A DNA stretch of 64,000 bases from Prevotella vespertina (lineage in GTDB: Bacteria > Bacteroidota > Bacteroidia > Bacteroidales > Bacteroidaceae): the NCBI RefSeq assembly GCF_009728485.1, contig NZ_VVIQ01000009.1, positions 1 through 64,000 of the forward strand, in the 5' to 3' direction. The position numbers and the translations under genes were made by a program. Below are positions 1 to 8,278 of this stretch, one piece after another. A model generated the notes under the pieces. It was not told where the DNA came from. It saw only the letters and a list, made by a program, of their open reading frames with translations, and ran no database searches. Positions within the stretch are counted from its first letter, which is position 1. Every line of letters begins with the position of its first letter.

Positions 1-2
1 AT

Positions 3-1385
3 TGTGGGGTAAGGGGATATTGTAGGCAGAAGTGGGTGCTTCAAGTTCAAATTATCTGCAAATTCAGTAATGAGAGGACGTGTAAACGCAATAAGAACCT
101 TCAAGGGCTTAGTTGCGGATTTGAGGATGGTCTCGATTTTGATTTTGATATCGGGTATTTCATAGGCAGGTATGGTTTGAATGATAAGGCTTCAAATCGT
201 TATGATTGGGATGGAAACAAGTTGCCTGCAGTCTCTCCATACGGAGGAGAGCAGAATAACTTCCCTTCAAATGGAAGAAACCAGTCGAACGAGTTGACGT
301 CGAAGCTTAATTTGGGATATACCATAGATAAGCATCATGGTGTCAATCTGAATGTTTACTTTGATAGGAATTCACTTCATCCAAATGATTCCTTAATGGA
401 TAAGGCTTTGGGATTTCAGTCAAATTTCCCAAGTAAGATGAAAACCTTAACAACGGGTTTGTCATACGATTTGACCCTCTTTGATGGTCGTTTCCAAAAC
501 GCTTTTACTTTAAAGAACTTTATTTTCTCATCTCATTCCCGTAGTATAGATGTTTATTCGGTACGTTCGCCAGAGCCTGTAAAGGTGTTTAAATCTTATT
601 TTGGATTCAGTGATGCCTTTCGTTATAAGTTTACAGACGACTTGATGCTAAAGGGCTCTTTTAATTCTGAGGTGCGAATACCTACAAGTGAGGAGTTGAT
701 AGGTAATGGATATTCTATCCTTGCATCCCCAGCTTTGAAGCCTGAGCGTACATCTGGTGTCAATCTTGGTATGCTTTATCGTCACTTAAAACAAGATGGT
801 GGACTTGTTGAGATAGAGTTGAATGGTTTTTATAATCAGTTGAAAGACATGATAAGGTTCACGCCTGATATGATTCCTACGATGGCTCGCTATCGTAACT
901 TTGGTAGTGTACGTACGAGAGGTGTTGAACTTGATGTTAAGGGAGATGTCTGTCCAGTACTTTATCTTTATGCGAATGGTACTTATCAAGACCTTCGTGA
1001 CGTCAGAAAGCTAACTCCTGGTACTACTGTCGAGAATCCCACCTATATGAAACGTATCCCAAACGTACCTTATCTATTAGCAAACTTTGGTGCAGAGTTC
1101 CATAAAGAAAACCTCTTTGGAGGAAAGGAACAGAACACACGTTTCCTCTTTGATGCTTCATACGTGCATACATATTACTATGATTTTGAAGTAAGTCGGT
1201 ATCAAGATAAGAAGATTCCTTCTGCTTTGACGATGGATGCAGCAATAGAACATAGTTTCAAGAATGACCAATGGGTTCTAACGTTTAAGGTAAAGAATCT
1301 TATGGATCGCCATGTTGTATCAGAGTTTAATCGTCCTCTGCCAGGAAGATATATAGGAGTAAAAGTTAGATATCTTCTGAAGTAA
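3..1385 (+). CDS. TonB-dependent outer-membrane receptor, C-terminal part (cut by window edge)
   Basis: The frame is open to the left edge, so the signal peptide, plug and first barrel strands are missing. About 460 residues remain, an alternation of amphipathic strands and polar loops typical of a 22-stranded TonB-dependent barrel. Recognisable landmarks are the RIPTSEEL...NGYSILASPALKPERTSGVNLG stretch around nt 680-770 and the closing strand NRPLPGRYIGVKVRY near the C terminus. It imports a scarce ligand across the outer membrane using TonB energy. The lipoprotein gene 108 bp downstream resembles DUF4374/XusB proteins, so a siderophore or iron complex is the likeliest ligand (inference). 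The first 35 or so visible residues look less barrel-like than the rest, but I cannot show a frameshift. Confidence 0.85.
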   Translation, partial: CGVRGYCRQKWVLQVQIICKFSNERTCKRNKNLQGLSCGFEDGLDFDFDIGYFIGRYGLNDKASNRYDWDGNKLPAVSPYGGEQNNFPSNGRNQSNELTSKLNLGYTIDKHHGVNLNVYFDRNSLHPNDSLMDKALGFQSNFPSKMKTLTTGLSYDLTLFDGRFQNAFTLKNFIFSSHSRSIDVYSVRSPEPVKVFKSYFGFSDAFRYKFTDDLMLKGSFNSEVRIPTSEELIGNGYSILASPALKPERTSGVNLGMLYRHLKQDGGLVEIELNGFYNQLKDMIRFTPDMIPTMARYRNFGSVRTRGVELDVKGDVCPVLYLYANGTYQDLRDVRKLTPGTTVENPTYMKRIPNVPYLLANFGAEFHKENLFGGKEQNTRFLFDASYVHTYYYDFEVSRYQDKKIPSALTMDAAIEHSFKNDQWVLTFKVKNLMDRHVVSEFNRPLPGRYIGVKVRYLLK

Positions 1386-1493
1386 GAAGCAATAAGACTT
1401 TATTTTGCAATATGAAGGAATAAAGTATGATTCATAAAGAAAGGGCATATTGTGTGTCTATAGAGATAATATTAATATTAAATAAAGAGAAAA

Positions 1494-2741
1494 ATGAAAA
1501 AGCTTAAATCAATTCTTTCAGCCATTGTTGTGATGGCTATGTTTACCGCTTGTGGAAACAATGGTGACGACCCAACACCGGGTCCTAAACCTAATCCTGG
1601 TAATAAGGACTTCCATGGAGTTGTCTTCGCAACGGGAATTACCAATCCAGAGGGTAGTAGTGGTAATGTATATTTGCAAGCATTACCAAGTTTATTGCCT
1701 GGTACTTATGATAATAGCAATAGTATTCCTTGCGGTTTTGGTGCTACGCCAATTGTAACAGAGTCGGGCAATGTCTACTCATTCCCTGATTATATGGGTA
1801 ACACGAAGGCGGAGATAAATCGCTATAGAATTATGAACGATGGTACATGGAAGAAAGAAGGTGCATTGCCTATTCCTGCTGGTGCTGCAGCATGTAACAT
1901 CGTAGAAGCAAGTAGTGAGAAAGCATACGTCAGTTTACAAGGTATTGGTGTTGTGATGGTATTCAACCCAACAACTATGACAAAGATTGCTGATATTGAC
2001 CTTAATAATCTGAAACAGTCAGATACAAAGGTAGCACCTGCTGCAATGATTATTCGTGATGGTAAACTCTTTGTTGGACTGAACCAAATGAATGCTCAGT
2101 ATGTGGCAACTCGTAATAATATAGAGTTTGCTATGATTGATGTGAAGACAGGCAAGGTAGAGAAACACATTGTTAATGAGTCTTTGGGTATGTGCTTTGC
2201 TACTCGTCCTATTGATGCAGGTTCTATCTTCATGGATGAGAATAAGGACATCTACTTTAATTGTGTTGGTTCATTCGGTGTTGTTCCTGGACTCAATGGT
2301 GGTATTGCTCGTATAAAGAATGGTTCTACAGAGATTGACCCAGACTTCCTGATTCGTCTTGATAAGACCGAGGTTGCTGGTCTTTCAACCAAGCATATAG
2401 ACTATATCGCAGCTATGTGTTATGCGGGTAAGGGTTTACTATATATTTATGGAAACTCCTTTGCACTTGCTCCTGATGGTCTGACAAATCCATACCTCAG
2501 CTTTACATCTGTTCCAATCGTTGTTGATTTGAAGCAAAAGACGATGACACTTATCAATGGTATGGAGATTTCTAATCCTCAAGGTATTGCTGTTGCTAAG
2601 CATAAGAATTTGATAGTCTTTGGTAGTGCTAATAAGAAGGCTACAGGCTTCTACACTTACAATCCAGATACGAAAGAAGTTGCAGGTCCTATCATTCAAG
2701 TGAAGGGTAACCCTTGTTTCTTCCATAGCTTTGAGAAGTAA
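1494..2741 (+). CDS. Surface-type lipoprotein, DUF4374-like beta-propeller (XusB-like)
   Basis: 415 aa. The signal peptide ends in a lipobox (MFTAC, Cys20), followed by GNNGDD, an acidic stretch of the kind that directs Bacteroidota lipoproteins to the cell surface. The rest is a run of short beta segments (GNVYSFPD, EKAYVSLQGIGVVMVF, GKLFVGLNQ, KDIYFNCVGSFGV, NLIVFGSANKK) that suggests a propeller. Proteins of the DUF4374 type sit next to a TonB-dependent receptor, and the Bacteroides XusB protein of this kind captures xenosiderophores. The gene follows the receptor at 108 bp on the same strand, so an operon is likely. The family assignment is from memory of sequence style; the ligand is inferred. 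Confidence 0.7.
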   Translation: MKKLKSILSAIVVMAMFTACGNNGDDPTPGPKPNPGNKDFHGVVFATGITNPEGSSGNVYLQALPSLLPGTYDNSNSIPCGFGATPIVTESGNVYSFPDYMGNTKAEINRYRIMNDGTWKKEGALPIPAGAAACNIVEASSEKAYVSLQGIGVVMVFNPTTMTKIADIDLNNLKQSDTKVAPAAMIIRDGKLFVGLNQMNAQYVATRNNIEFAMIDVKTGKVEKHIVNESLGMCFATRPIDAGSIFMDENKDIYFNCVGSFGVVPGLNGGIARIKNGSTEIDPDFLIRLDKTEVAGLSTKHIDYIAAMCYAGKGLLYIYGNSFALAPDGLTNPYLSFTSVPIVVDLKQKTMTLINGMEISNPQGIAVAKHKNLIVFGSANKKATGFYTYNPDTKEVAGPIIQVKGNPCFFHSFEK

Positions 2742-2742
2742 T

Positions 2743-2840
2743 TTAGCTTTGTACAATAGAAAAGAGGGTATGTCAAAATTGATACATCCTCTTTTTATTT
2801 TGCTTTGTAAACATAGATAACTTGTTAATTCGTCAACTAA
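2743..2840 (+). terminator. Intrinsic terminator, first of two tandem diverged copies
   Basis: A 12-bp stem with one mismatch (2764-2775 with 2780-2791, loop AAAT) is followed by TTTTTATTTT. It ends the receptor-lipoprotein unit. Its flanks (TTAGCTTTGTACAATA before, TTTTTATTTTGCTTTGTAA after, then CTTGTTAA-TCGTCAACTAA) recur in the next feature. Confidence 0.8.
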
Positions 2841-2841
2841 G

Positions 2842-2950
2842 TTAGCTTTGTACAATAAAAAAGGCAACCAACGAAAAGTTGATTGCCTTTTTATTTTGCT
2901 TTGTAATCAGATAACTTGTCAACTTGTCATCTTGTTAACTCGTCAACTAA
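2842..2950. terminator. Second terminator copy, bidirectional between convergent genes
   Basis: An A-run, GGCAA-c-CAAC, loop GAAAA, GTTG-a-TTGCC and a T-run (about 2857-2893) form a hairpin with A and T tracts on both sides, so it can stop transcription from the lipoprotein gene and from mdh. The flanking blocks match the copy at 2743-2840 almost exactly, but the stem sequence is different. Confidence 0.75.
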
Positions 2951-2951
2951 C

Positions 2952-3944
2952 TTACAAATTCGCATTGTCGTTCTTCCATTCAGCAACAGCTGGTACGATG
3001 TCGAGGCTGATGATTTCCTCACGCATCTTGCAGAGGTGCTCGTAAGAAGCCTGGAGAGAAGCCATCTCCTCTGGAGTACCTGTTGGCTCTGTGTAGTGAA
3101 CACCAGTAGCATCGATTGTTGTAGGCATAGCCATCATAACGTTCTTGAAGCCGAGCTTCTCGTCGTTAACGTAGCAACCTGCAGGCAAGGTGAACTTCTC
3201 ACCACCCATAGCAGCCTCAATCATCTTAACGGCGTTGTAAGCTGGACTCTGGAATGAGCTACGGCCACGAAGCTTGATGATGTTTGAACCGCCCTGTACT
3301 GTGTGATGCTTAATCTCTTCCCAACGCTCAGCTGAGAGACCCATCTCTGACAATGGCTTGCCATCAACCTTAACCTGAGAAGCAAATACAGCCATCTGCT
3401 CACCGTGACCACCGTAGGTGTGTGCACCAGTAACCTTATCCTGCTGTACGCCGAACTCATGAGCCAAAGCCTGCTGTAGACGAGTAGAGTCGAGAGCAGC
3501 GAGTGATGTCAACTGATTTGGCTTCAAGCCAGAGTGGATAAGAGCTGTCAATGCTGTAACGTCAGCTGGGTTGAAGATAACAACAACGTGCTTAACGTCT
3601 GGGCAGTACTTCTTGATGTTCTCACCGAAATCAGCTGCAATCTTGCAGTTACCCTTCAACAAGTCCTCACGAGTCATACCCTCCTTACGTGGAGCACCAC
3701 CAGAAGAGATGATGTACTTAGCACCAGTGAAAGCCTCTGCAGGGTCAACGGTGTAAGAAAGGTTAGCACCTGGGAAAGCGCACTGCTCCATCTCGTCGAA
3801 TACACCATGAACGCCTGGCTCATAGATATCATATAGACAGATGTTAGGAGTAAGACCGAGTGTAAGAGCGGTCTGAACCATGTTTGAACCAATCATACCG
3901 CCTGCACCGACGATAACAAGTTTCTCGTTTGTTAAGTAATTCAT
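2952..3944 (-). CDS. mdh: Malate dehydrogenase
   Basis: 330 aa. Interconverts malate and oxaloacetate with NAD in the cytoplasm; in Prevotella-type metabolism it works in the reductive branch towards succinate. Visible signatures: Rossmann loop GAGGMIGS at residues 13-20 with Asp39 at the end of the second strand (NAD preference); substrate-loop APRKEGMTREDLL at 84-96; LDSTR at 151-155; catalytic His180 in GGHGEQM. The LDSTR and GGHGEQ forms differ slightly from the textbook LD-AR and GGHGDT but belong to the Bacteroidota branch of the LDH/MDH family. Length is normal. Transcribed alone from the promoter box at 3993-4000. Confidence 0.93.
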   Translation of the reverse strand: MNYLTNEKLVIVGAGGMIGSNMVQTALTLGLTPNICLYDIYEPGVHGVFDEMEQCAFPGANLSYTVDPAEAFTGAKYIISSGGAPRKEGMTREDLLKGNCKIAADFGENIKKYCPDVKHVVVIFNPADVTALTALIHSGLKPNQLTSLAALDSTRLQQALAHEFGVQQDKVTGAHTYGGHGEQMAVFASQVKVDGKPLSEMGLSAERWEEIKHHTVQGGSNIIKLRGRSSFQSPAYNAVKMIEAAMGGEKFTLPAGCYVNDEKLGFKNVMMAMPTTIDATGVHYTEPTGTPEEMASLQASYEHLCKMREEIISLDIVPAVAEWKNDNANL

Positions 3945-3992
3945 AATAAATATTTTATTTTAAAAGTATATTTTCCCTTTTGTTCGATACCG

Positions 3993-4000
3993 CAAAGTTA
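3993..4000 (-). promoter_or_regulatory. Bacteroidota -7 promoter box for mdh
   Basis: On the minus strand it reads TAACTTTG (consensus TAnnTTTG), about 50 bp before the mdh start. I see no clear -33 TTTG at the expected distance. Confidence 0.65.
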
Positions 4001-4210
4001 ATAAAAAAAGAGTATGTGAGAAGAAAAAGAATGAATTATTTGTGTTATTATTTATAAAAGGGTAAGCCTTTGCAAAGTCGGTTTTGCATTTATAGATATT
4101 TCTTGTTCTTCTTGATTTGGATGTTATGAAATTATTGATTAACTTAGCAGGCGGATAGGAGAGATTTTCTTTTCTTGTATTGTTTTATAACCTCTAACCC
4201 AATAAATATT

Positions 4211-5995
4211 ATGCAAACAATCAATGAACGCCTTGTTGCTCTTCGCAGATGGATGAAGGAGAATGCGCTTACTGCTTTTATTTTCCCAAGTAGTGACCCC
4301 CATAATAGTGAATATGTGGCCGACCACTGGAAGACTCGTGAATGGATATCTGGTTTCACTGGCTCGGCTGGTACTGCCGTAGTAACGTTGCATCACGCCG
4401 CCTTATGGACGGATTCTCGTTACTTTATTGCAGCTGCAAAGGAACTTGCGGGGAGTGAGTTTCTATTGATGAAAGAACGTGTAGAAGGTACTCCTTCTAT
4501 TAGTGAGTGGTTAGCAAGTGAGCTGACAGAATACGATAGTCCTATTGTTGGAGTGGACGGAAGTGTCAATACTTTTGTTAGTGTTGCTGATGTGAAAGAG
4601 AGTTTGGCGACAAAAGGGAACATGCAGGTGCGTTGTGTTGATGATCCAATGGATGTGCTATGGCTTGACCGACCTGTCATTCCTAATAATAAGATCTGTC
4701 TTCATCCATTGAAGTATGCTGGTGAGACAACAGAAAGTAAACTGTCTCGAATACGTGAATGTTTAGTTAAACAAGGTGCGGACGGACTGTTAGTTACGGC
4801 TTTAGATGAGATTGCTTGGGTGCTGAATTTGCGTGGAAACGATGTTCATTGTAATCCGGTCTTTGTCTCTTATCTATTAATAGCTCCTGATAAAGTTACC
4901 TTATATATATATAAGGATAAATTATCAGAGGAAGTGCAGGCCTATCTTTCTACAGAGCATGTAGATGTAGAGGAGTATGATGCGGTAGTGGAGGACTTGA
5001 AGAGATATGCTGGGAAATCGCTTTTGATAGACGTTAGTTCTACTAACTACAACTTATCTACTGCGGTGGAGAGTGAAAAGTTACATGTAGGAACGTCTCC
5101 AATCCCGATGATGAAAGCTATAAAGAACGAGGTAGAACAGGAATGCTTCCGTGCTGCTATGTTGCGTGATGGTGTTGCAATGGTTAAGTTCTTAGCATGG
5201 ATTAAGGCTGATGTTGAGAAAGGCGGACAAACAGAGATATCGCTTGACGAGCGTTTGACGGGTCTACGTGCAGAGCAACCTATGTTTCAGGGTATCTCCT
5301 TCGACACGATTGTCGGGTATGAAGAACATGGAGCAATCGTACATTATGAGGCAACACCAAAGACGGATATCCCAGTAAAGCCACATGGATTGGTACTCAT
5401 TGATAGTGGTGCACAGTATTTAGATGGTACGACAGACATAACGAGAACCATTGCCTTGGGCGAACTAACGGAGGAACAACGACGAATCTATACCTTAGTA
5501 TTGAAAGGACATATCCAACTTGATAGGCTTCATTTCCCTGCAGGAGCCTGTGGATCACAGTTGGATGCGATGGCTCGTGCACCGATGTGGCGTGAAGGTT
5601 ATAATTATCTGCATGGTACAGGACATGGGGTAGGGAGTTACCTCAATGTACATGAAGGTCCTCATCAAATCCGTATGGAGTGGCGACCAGCACCTATGCA
5701 AGCTGGTATGACGGTAACCAACGAACCAGGACTCTATCTTGAAGGGAAATTCGGTGTGCGCATAGAGAATACTTTACTCATTGTTCCTGCAGAGACAACC
5801 GCCTTTGGTGAGTTCCTCAAGTTTGAGACCCTTACACTTGCACCGATTGATACAGCCCCGATAGTACTTGAGATGTTGAGAGTTGAGGAACGTGAGTGGC
5901 TGAACAACTATCATCGTCGTGTCTACGAGAGTCTCTCGCCTTATCTGAATGGAAGAGAGCAAGAATGGTTAGAAAAAGCAACTCTTCCAATCTAA
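4211..5995 (+). CDS. Xaa-Pro aminopeptidase (M24B metallopeptidase)
   Basis: 594 aa from the ATG at 4211; an upstream in-frame TTG at 4175 would add 12 residues with no family resemblance and is not used. It removes N-terminal residues preceding proline using a two-metal centre. The layout is two creatinase-like N-terminal domains, then a C-terminal pita-bread peptidase domain with metal ligands in IDSGAQY..GTTDITRT (two Asp), HGTGHGVGS (His), TNEPGLYLEG (Glu) and GVRIENTL (Glu), and a C-terminal extension after the last ligand. This three-part form resembles eukaryotic cytosolic aminopeptidase P and is common in Bacteroidota. No signal peptide is visible, so cytoplasmic. Confidence 0.92.
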   Translation: MQTINERLVALRRWMKENALTAFIFPSSDPHNSEYVADHWKTREWISGFTGSAGTAVVTLHHAALWTDSRYFIAAAKELAGSEFLLMKERVEGTPSISEWLASELTEYDSPIVGVDGSVNTFVSVADVKESLATKGNMQVRCVDDPMDVLWLDRPVIPNNKICLHPLKYAGETTESKLSRIRECLVKQGADGLLVTALDEIAWVLNLRGNDVHCNPVFVSYLLIAPDKVTLYIYKDKLSEEVQAYLSTEHVDVEEYDAVVEDLKRYAGKSLLIDVSSTNYNLSTAVESEKLHVGTSPIPMMKAIKNEVEQECFRAAMLRDGVAMVKFLAWIKADVEKGGQTEISLDERLTGLRAEQPMFQGISFDTIVGYEEHGAIVHYEATPKTDIPVKPHGLVLIDSGAQYLDGTTDITRTIALGELTEEQRRIYTLVLKGHIQLDRLHFPAGACGSQLDAMARAPMWREGYNYLHGTGHGVGSYLNVHEGPHQIRMEWRPAPMQAGMTVTNEPGLYLEGKFGVRIENTLLIVPAETTAFGEFLKFETLTLAPIDTAPIVLEMLRVEEREWLNNYHRRVYESLSPYLNGREQEWLEKATLPI

Positions 5996-6197
5996 GAGAT
6001 ACTGAACTATATCTGAAGAGAGCCTTATCTCCATTATTAAAGACGCTTCTCATATATACAGAAAGGCGTTCTTAATGTCTTGAAGGAGTCGTTTAGGTAG
6101 TTCGCTAATTTGCTTTCATACAACTTAAAATGAATGATGAATGAGATATTGTGATGGATATAATCAATGATAAATATGCCAAGAAAGTCTACAAATG

Positions 6198-6229
6198 TTT
6201 GGAAGTTAAGATAATAAAGTGTAACTTTG
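6198..6229 (+). promoter_or_regulatory. Promoter for rpsU-xerC-hpf
   Basis: TTTG at 6198-6201 and TAACTTTG at 6222-6229, separated by 20 bp, match the Bacteroidota housekeeping promoter exactly. The predicted 5' leader of rpsU is about 60 nt. Confidence 0.85.
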
Positions 6230-6299
6230 CAGCCGCAGAAGTGGTGTCATTACCCTTTTGTGTTATGTATAACAATTAATTTAATTAAAACAAAAAAGC

Positions 6300-6491
6300 A
6301 TGATTATTGTACCAGTAAAGGATGGCGAGAACATTGAGCGCGCTCTTAAGAAGTTCAAGAGAAAGTTTGAAAAAACAGGTGTTGTAAAGGAGCTTCGTGC
6401 TCGTCAGCAGTTTGACAAACCTTCTGTAAAGAAGCGCTTGAAAATGGAGCATGCCGTTTACGTACAGCAGCTTCGCGACGCAGAAGAGTAA
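6300..6491 (+). CDS. rpsU: Small ribosomal subunit protein bS21
   Basis: 63 aa, with the basic, helix-rich sequence of the family (KDGENIERALKKFKRKFEKTGVVKELRARQQF). It binds the 30S platform near the 3' end of 16S rRNA. In Bacteroidota bS21 with bS6 and bS18 covers the anti-Shine-Dalgarno, which explains the rarity of functional SD sites. The leader before this ATG is A-rich (AAAACAAAAAAGC) with no SD. First gene of a unit with xerC and hpf. Confidence 0.95.
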   Translation: MIIVPVKDGENIERALKKFKRKFEKTGVVKELRARQQFDKPSVKKRLKMEHAVYVQQLRDAEE

Positions 6492-6567
6492 AATCTTCTT
6501 AAGGAATTTGGTAGTTTAGAATTAATTCCGTAAATTCGTTGCCAGTAAATGATATGACATTGTGCTA

Positions 6568-7446
6568 ATGGTAGACTTGTTCTTGGATTACTTGAAGTTA
6601 GAGAGAAATTATTCTCCAGCAACGGTAAAGCATTATCGTGATGACTTGAAAGAGTTTGAACGATTTTTTCAAGAACTTGATTTACAGCTCTCTTGGGAGA
6701 CTATTGATTCTGATATAGTCAGGCGTTGGATGGAGGCAATGATGGATAGAGGTAATGTAGCCTCTTCCGTAAATAGAAGACTCAGTGCACTAAGATCTTT
6801 TTATAGATACGCACTCCGACGTAATCTTGTTGAGAAGGATCCTGTTCACGGGATTCAAGGACCAAAAAGGAAGAGACCTCTTCCACAATTTCTGAAAGAG
6901 ACTGAAATGGATCGACTTCTTGATGAAAATATGTGGACGGATTGTTATAAAGATGTGCTTGCTCGTACAATTATTGTAACATTCTATGAAACAGGGATTC
7001 GTATTTCTGAATTGATTGGTCTCAATGATAAAGATGTTGACTATATTAATTGTGAAATAAAGGTCACAGGAAAGAGAGATAAACAGCGCATAATACCCTT
7101 TGGTGACGAATTGTCAGAAACGCTTATTAGTTACCAGCATAGACGTAATGCTGAAATGAAATGCGAGTCTGAGGCTTTTTTTCGAACAGAGAAAGGAGAG
7201 AGGGTGACTGATGCACTAGTGAGACAAATAGTGAAAACAAACCTCTCGAAGGTTTCGACACTGAAGAAACGTTCTCCACACGTGCTTCGGCATACATTTG
7301 CTACTGCAATGCTTAATCATGAAGCAGGGCTTGAAAGTGTTAAGAAATTGCTTGGTCATGAGAGTCTGTCTACGACAGAGATTTACACGCATACGACCTT
7401 CGAGCAATTGAAAAAAGTCTATAAAAATGCCCACCCAAGGGCGTAA
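6568..7446 (+). CDS. xerC: Tyrosine recombinase XerC-type
   Basis: 292 aa from ATG 6568; GTG 6562 is an alternative two codons upstream. It resolves chromosome dimers at dif during division together with a partner recombinase. The N-terminal SAM-like DNA-binding domain covers residues 1-90 (YSPATVKHYRDDLKEF; VNRRLSALRSFYRYA). The catalytic domain has the complete set: Arg in ETGIRISEL, Lys in VTGKRDKQR, His-x-x-Arg in HVLRHTFAT, His in LLGHESL, and Tyr in TTEIYTH. The rpsU-xerC-hpf order is conserved in the phylum, so this is the core enzyme and not a phage integrase. Whether it is XerC or XerD in strict orthology is not decided by sequence reading alone. Confidence 0.9.
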   Translation: MVDLFLDYLKLERNYSPATVKHYRDDLKEFERFFQELDLQLSWETIDSDIVRRWMEAMMDRGNVASSVNRRLSALRSFYRYALRRNLVEKDPVHGIQGPKRKRPLPQFLKETEMDRLLDENMWTDCYKDVLARTIIVTFYETGIRISELIGLNDKDVDYINCEIKVTGKRDKQRIIPFGDELSETLISYQHRRNAEMKCESEAFFRTEKGERVTDALVRQIVKTNLSKVSTLKKRSPHVLRHTFATAMLNHEAGLESVKKLLGHESLSTTEIYTHTTFEQLKKVYKNAHPRA

Positions 7447-7458
7447 CCTTTTAAAAAT

Positions 7459-7463
7459 GGAGG
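7459..7463 (+). promoter_or_regulatory. Shine-Dalgarno sequence deciding the hpf start
   Basis: GGAGG ends 5 nt before the ATG at 7469. SD sites are rare in this window, and this one favours 7469 over the upstream in-frame ATGs at 7427 and 7457. Confidence 0.65.
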
Positions 7464-7468
7464 TACCT

Positions 7469-7768
7469 ATGGAAATTAAAATTCAGTCAATTCACTTTGA
7501 CACTACCGAAAAGTTGCAGAGTTTTATTGCTAAAAAGATTGAGAAATTAGAAAAGTCTTACGAAGACATTCAGAAAGTTGAGGTGCAATTAAAGGTGGAG
7601 AAACCTGCTACTGCATTAAATAAGACTACAAGTGTATCAGTTGTTGTGCCAGGTACAACGCTTTTTGTAGAAAAAACATTCGATACTTTTGAAGAAGGAG
7701 TTGATGAGTGTGTTGATGCAATGAAGGTTCAGCTTACCAAGTTTAAGGAAAAGCAAAGAAAACGTTGA
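7469..7768 (+). CDS. hpf: Ribosome hibernation promoting factor, short form
   Basis: 99 aa from the ATG at 7469. It binds the 30S decoding region in slow growth and blocks translation. The sequence shows the beta-alpha-beta-beta-beta-alpha pattern of the family: MEIKIQSIHFDTTEKLQSFI, KIEKLEKSYEDIQKVEVQLKV, then TFDTFEEGVDECVDAMKVQLTKFKEK. It lacks the C-terminal dimerisation domain of long HPF. The longer reading from 7427 overlaps xerC and adds residues absent from the family. Last gene of the rpsU unit. Confidence 0.9.
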   Translation: MEIKIQSIHFDTTEKLQSFIAKKIEKLEKSYEDIQKVEVQLKVEKPATALNKTTSVSVVVPGTTLFVEKTFDTFEEGVDECVDAMKVQLTKFKEKQRKR

Positions 7769-7784
7769 AAAAATCTCTTAAATA

Positions 7785-7816
7785 TTTTGGAGATTGAAAA
7801 TAAATCATTACCTTTG
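7785..7816 (+). promoter_or_regulatory. Promoter for the tRNA-tuf-secE-nusG unit
   Basis: TTTTG ending at 7789 and TACCTTTG at 7809-7816, 19 bp apart. Transcription would start just before the first tRNA. Confidence 0.8.
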
Positions 7817-7855
7817 CAGCCGTTTTACTACAGGTAGCCTTTGGCTGCAAAGTAT

Positions 7856-7929
7856 GCCTCTTTAGCTCAGTTGGCCAGAGCACGTGATTTGTAATCTCGG
7901 GGTCGTTGGTTCGAATCCGACAAGAGGCT
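7856..7929 (+). tRNA. tRNA-Thr (anticodon TGT)
   Basis: 74 nt. Acceptor GCCTCTT pairs with AAGAGGC, D-stem GCTC/GAGC, anticodon loop TTTGTAA, T-arm with GGTTCGAATCC. CCA is not encoded. Confidence 0.96.
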
Positions 7930-7958
7930 CTTCTTGAAGGGAGAGAACATTTGAATAA

Positions 7959-8040
7959 GGGTAGTTTCCAGAGTGGCCAAATGGGGCAGACTGTAAATCT
8001 GCTGCTTCTAGCTTCGGTGGTTCGAATCCATCACTACCCA
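7959..8040 (+). tRNA. tRNA-Tyr (anticodon GTA)
   Basis: 82 nt with a long variable arm as expected for tRNA-Tyr. Acceptor GGGTAGT pairs with ACTACCC, discriminator A, anticodon GTA in CTGTAAA. Confidence 0.96.
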
Positions 8041-8054
8041 CTCAAATGTTATTT

Positions 8055-8127
8055 GCGGAAATAGCTCAGTTGATAGAGCACTAGCCTTCCAAGCTGGGGG
8101 TCGCGGGTTTGAGCCCCGTTTTCCGCT
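8055..8127 (+). tRNA. tRNA-Gly (anticodon TCC)
   Basis: 73 nt. Acceptor GCGGAAA pairs with TTTCCGC, anticodon loop CTTCCAA, discriminator T. Confidence 0.96.
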
Positions 8128-8137
8128 CTATGGTTTT

Positions 8138-8209
<72 letters not shown>

Positions 8210-8278
8210 CTGCTATATTTTTCTAAGTTAGTATAACAAAAACGCAGATTATTCATTTAATATTAAATAAGAAAAGCT

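Noticed and set aside
2439..2867. Minus-strand frame across the lipoprotein end and terminator
   Set aside because: It runs through the terminator repeat, overlaps the real gene and shows no family features.
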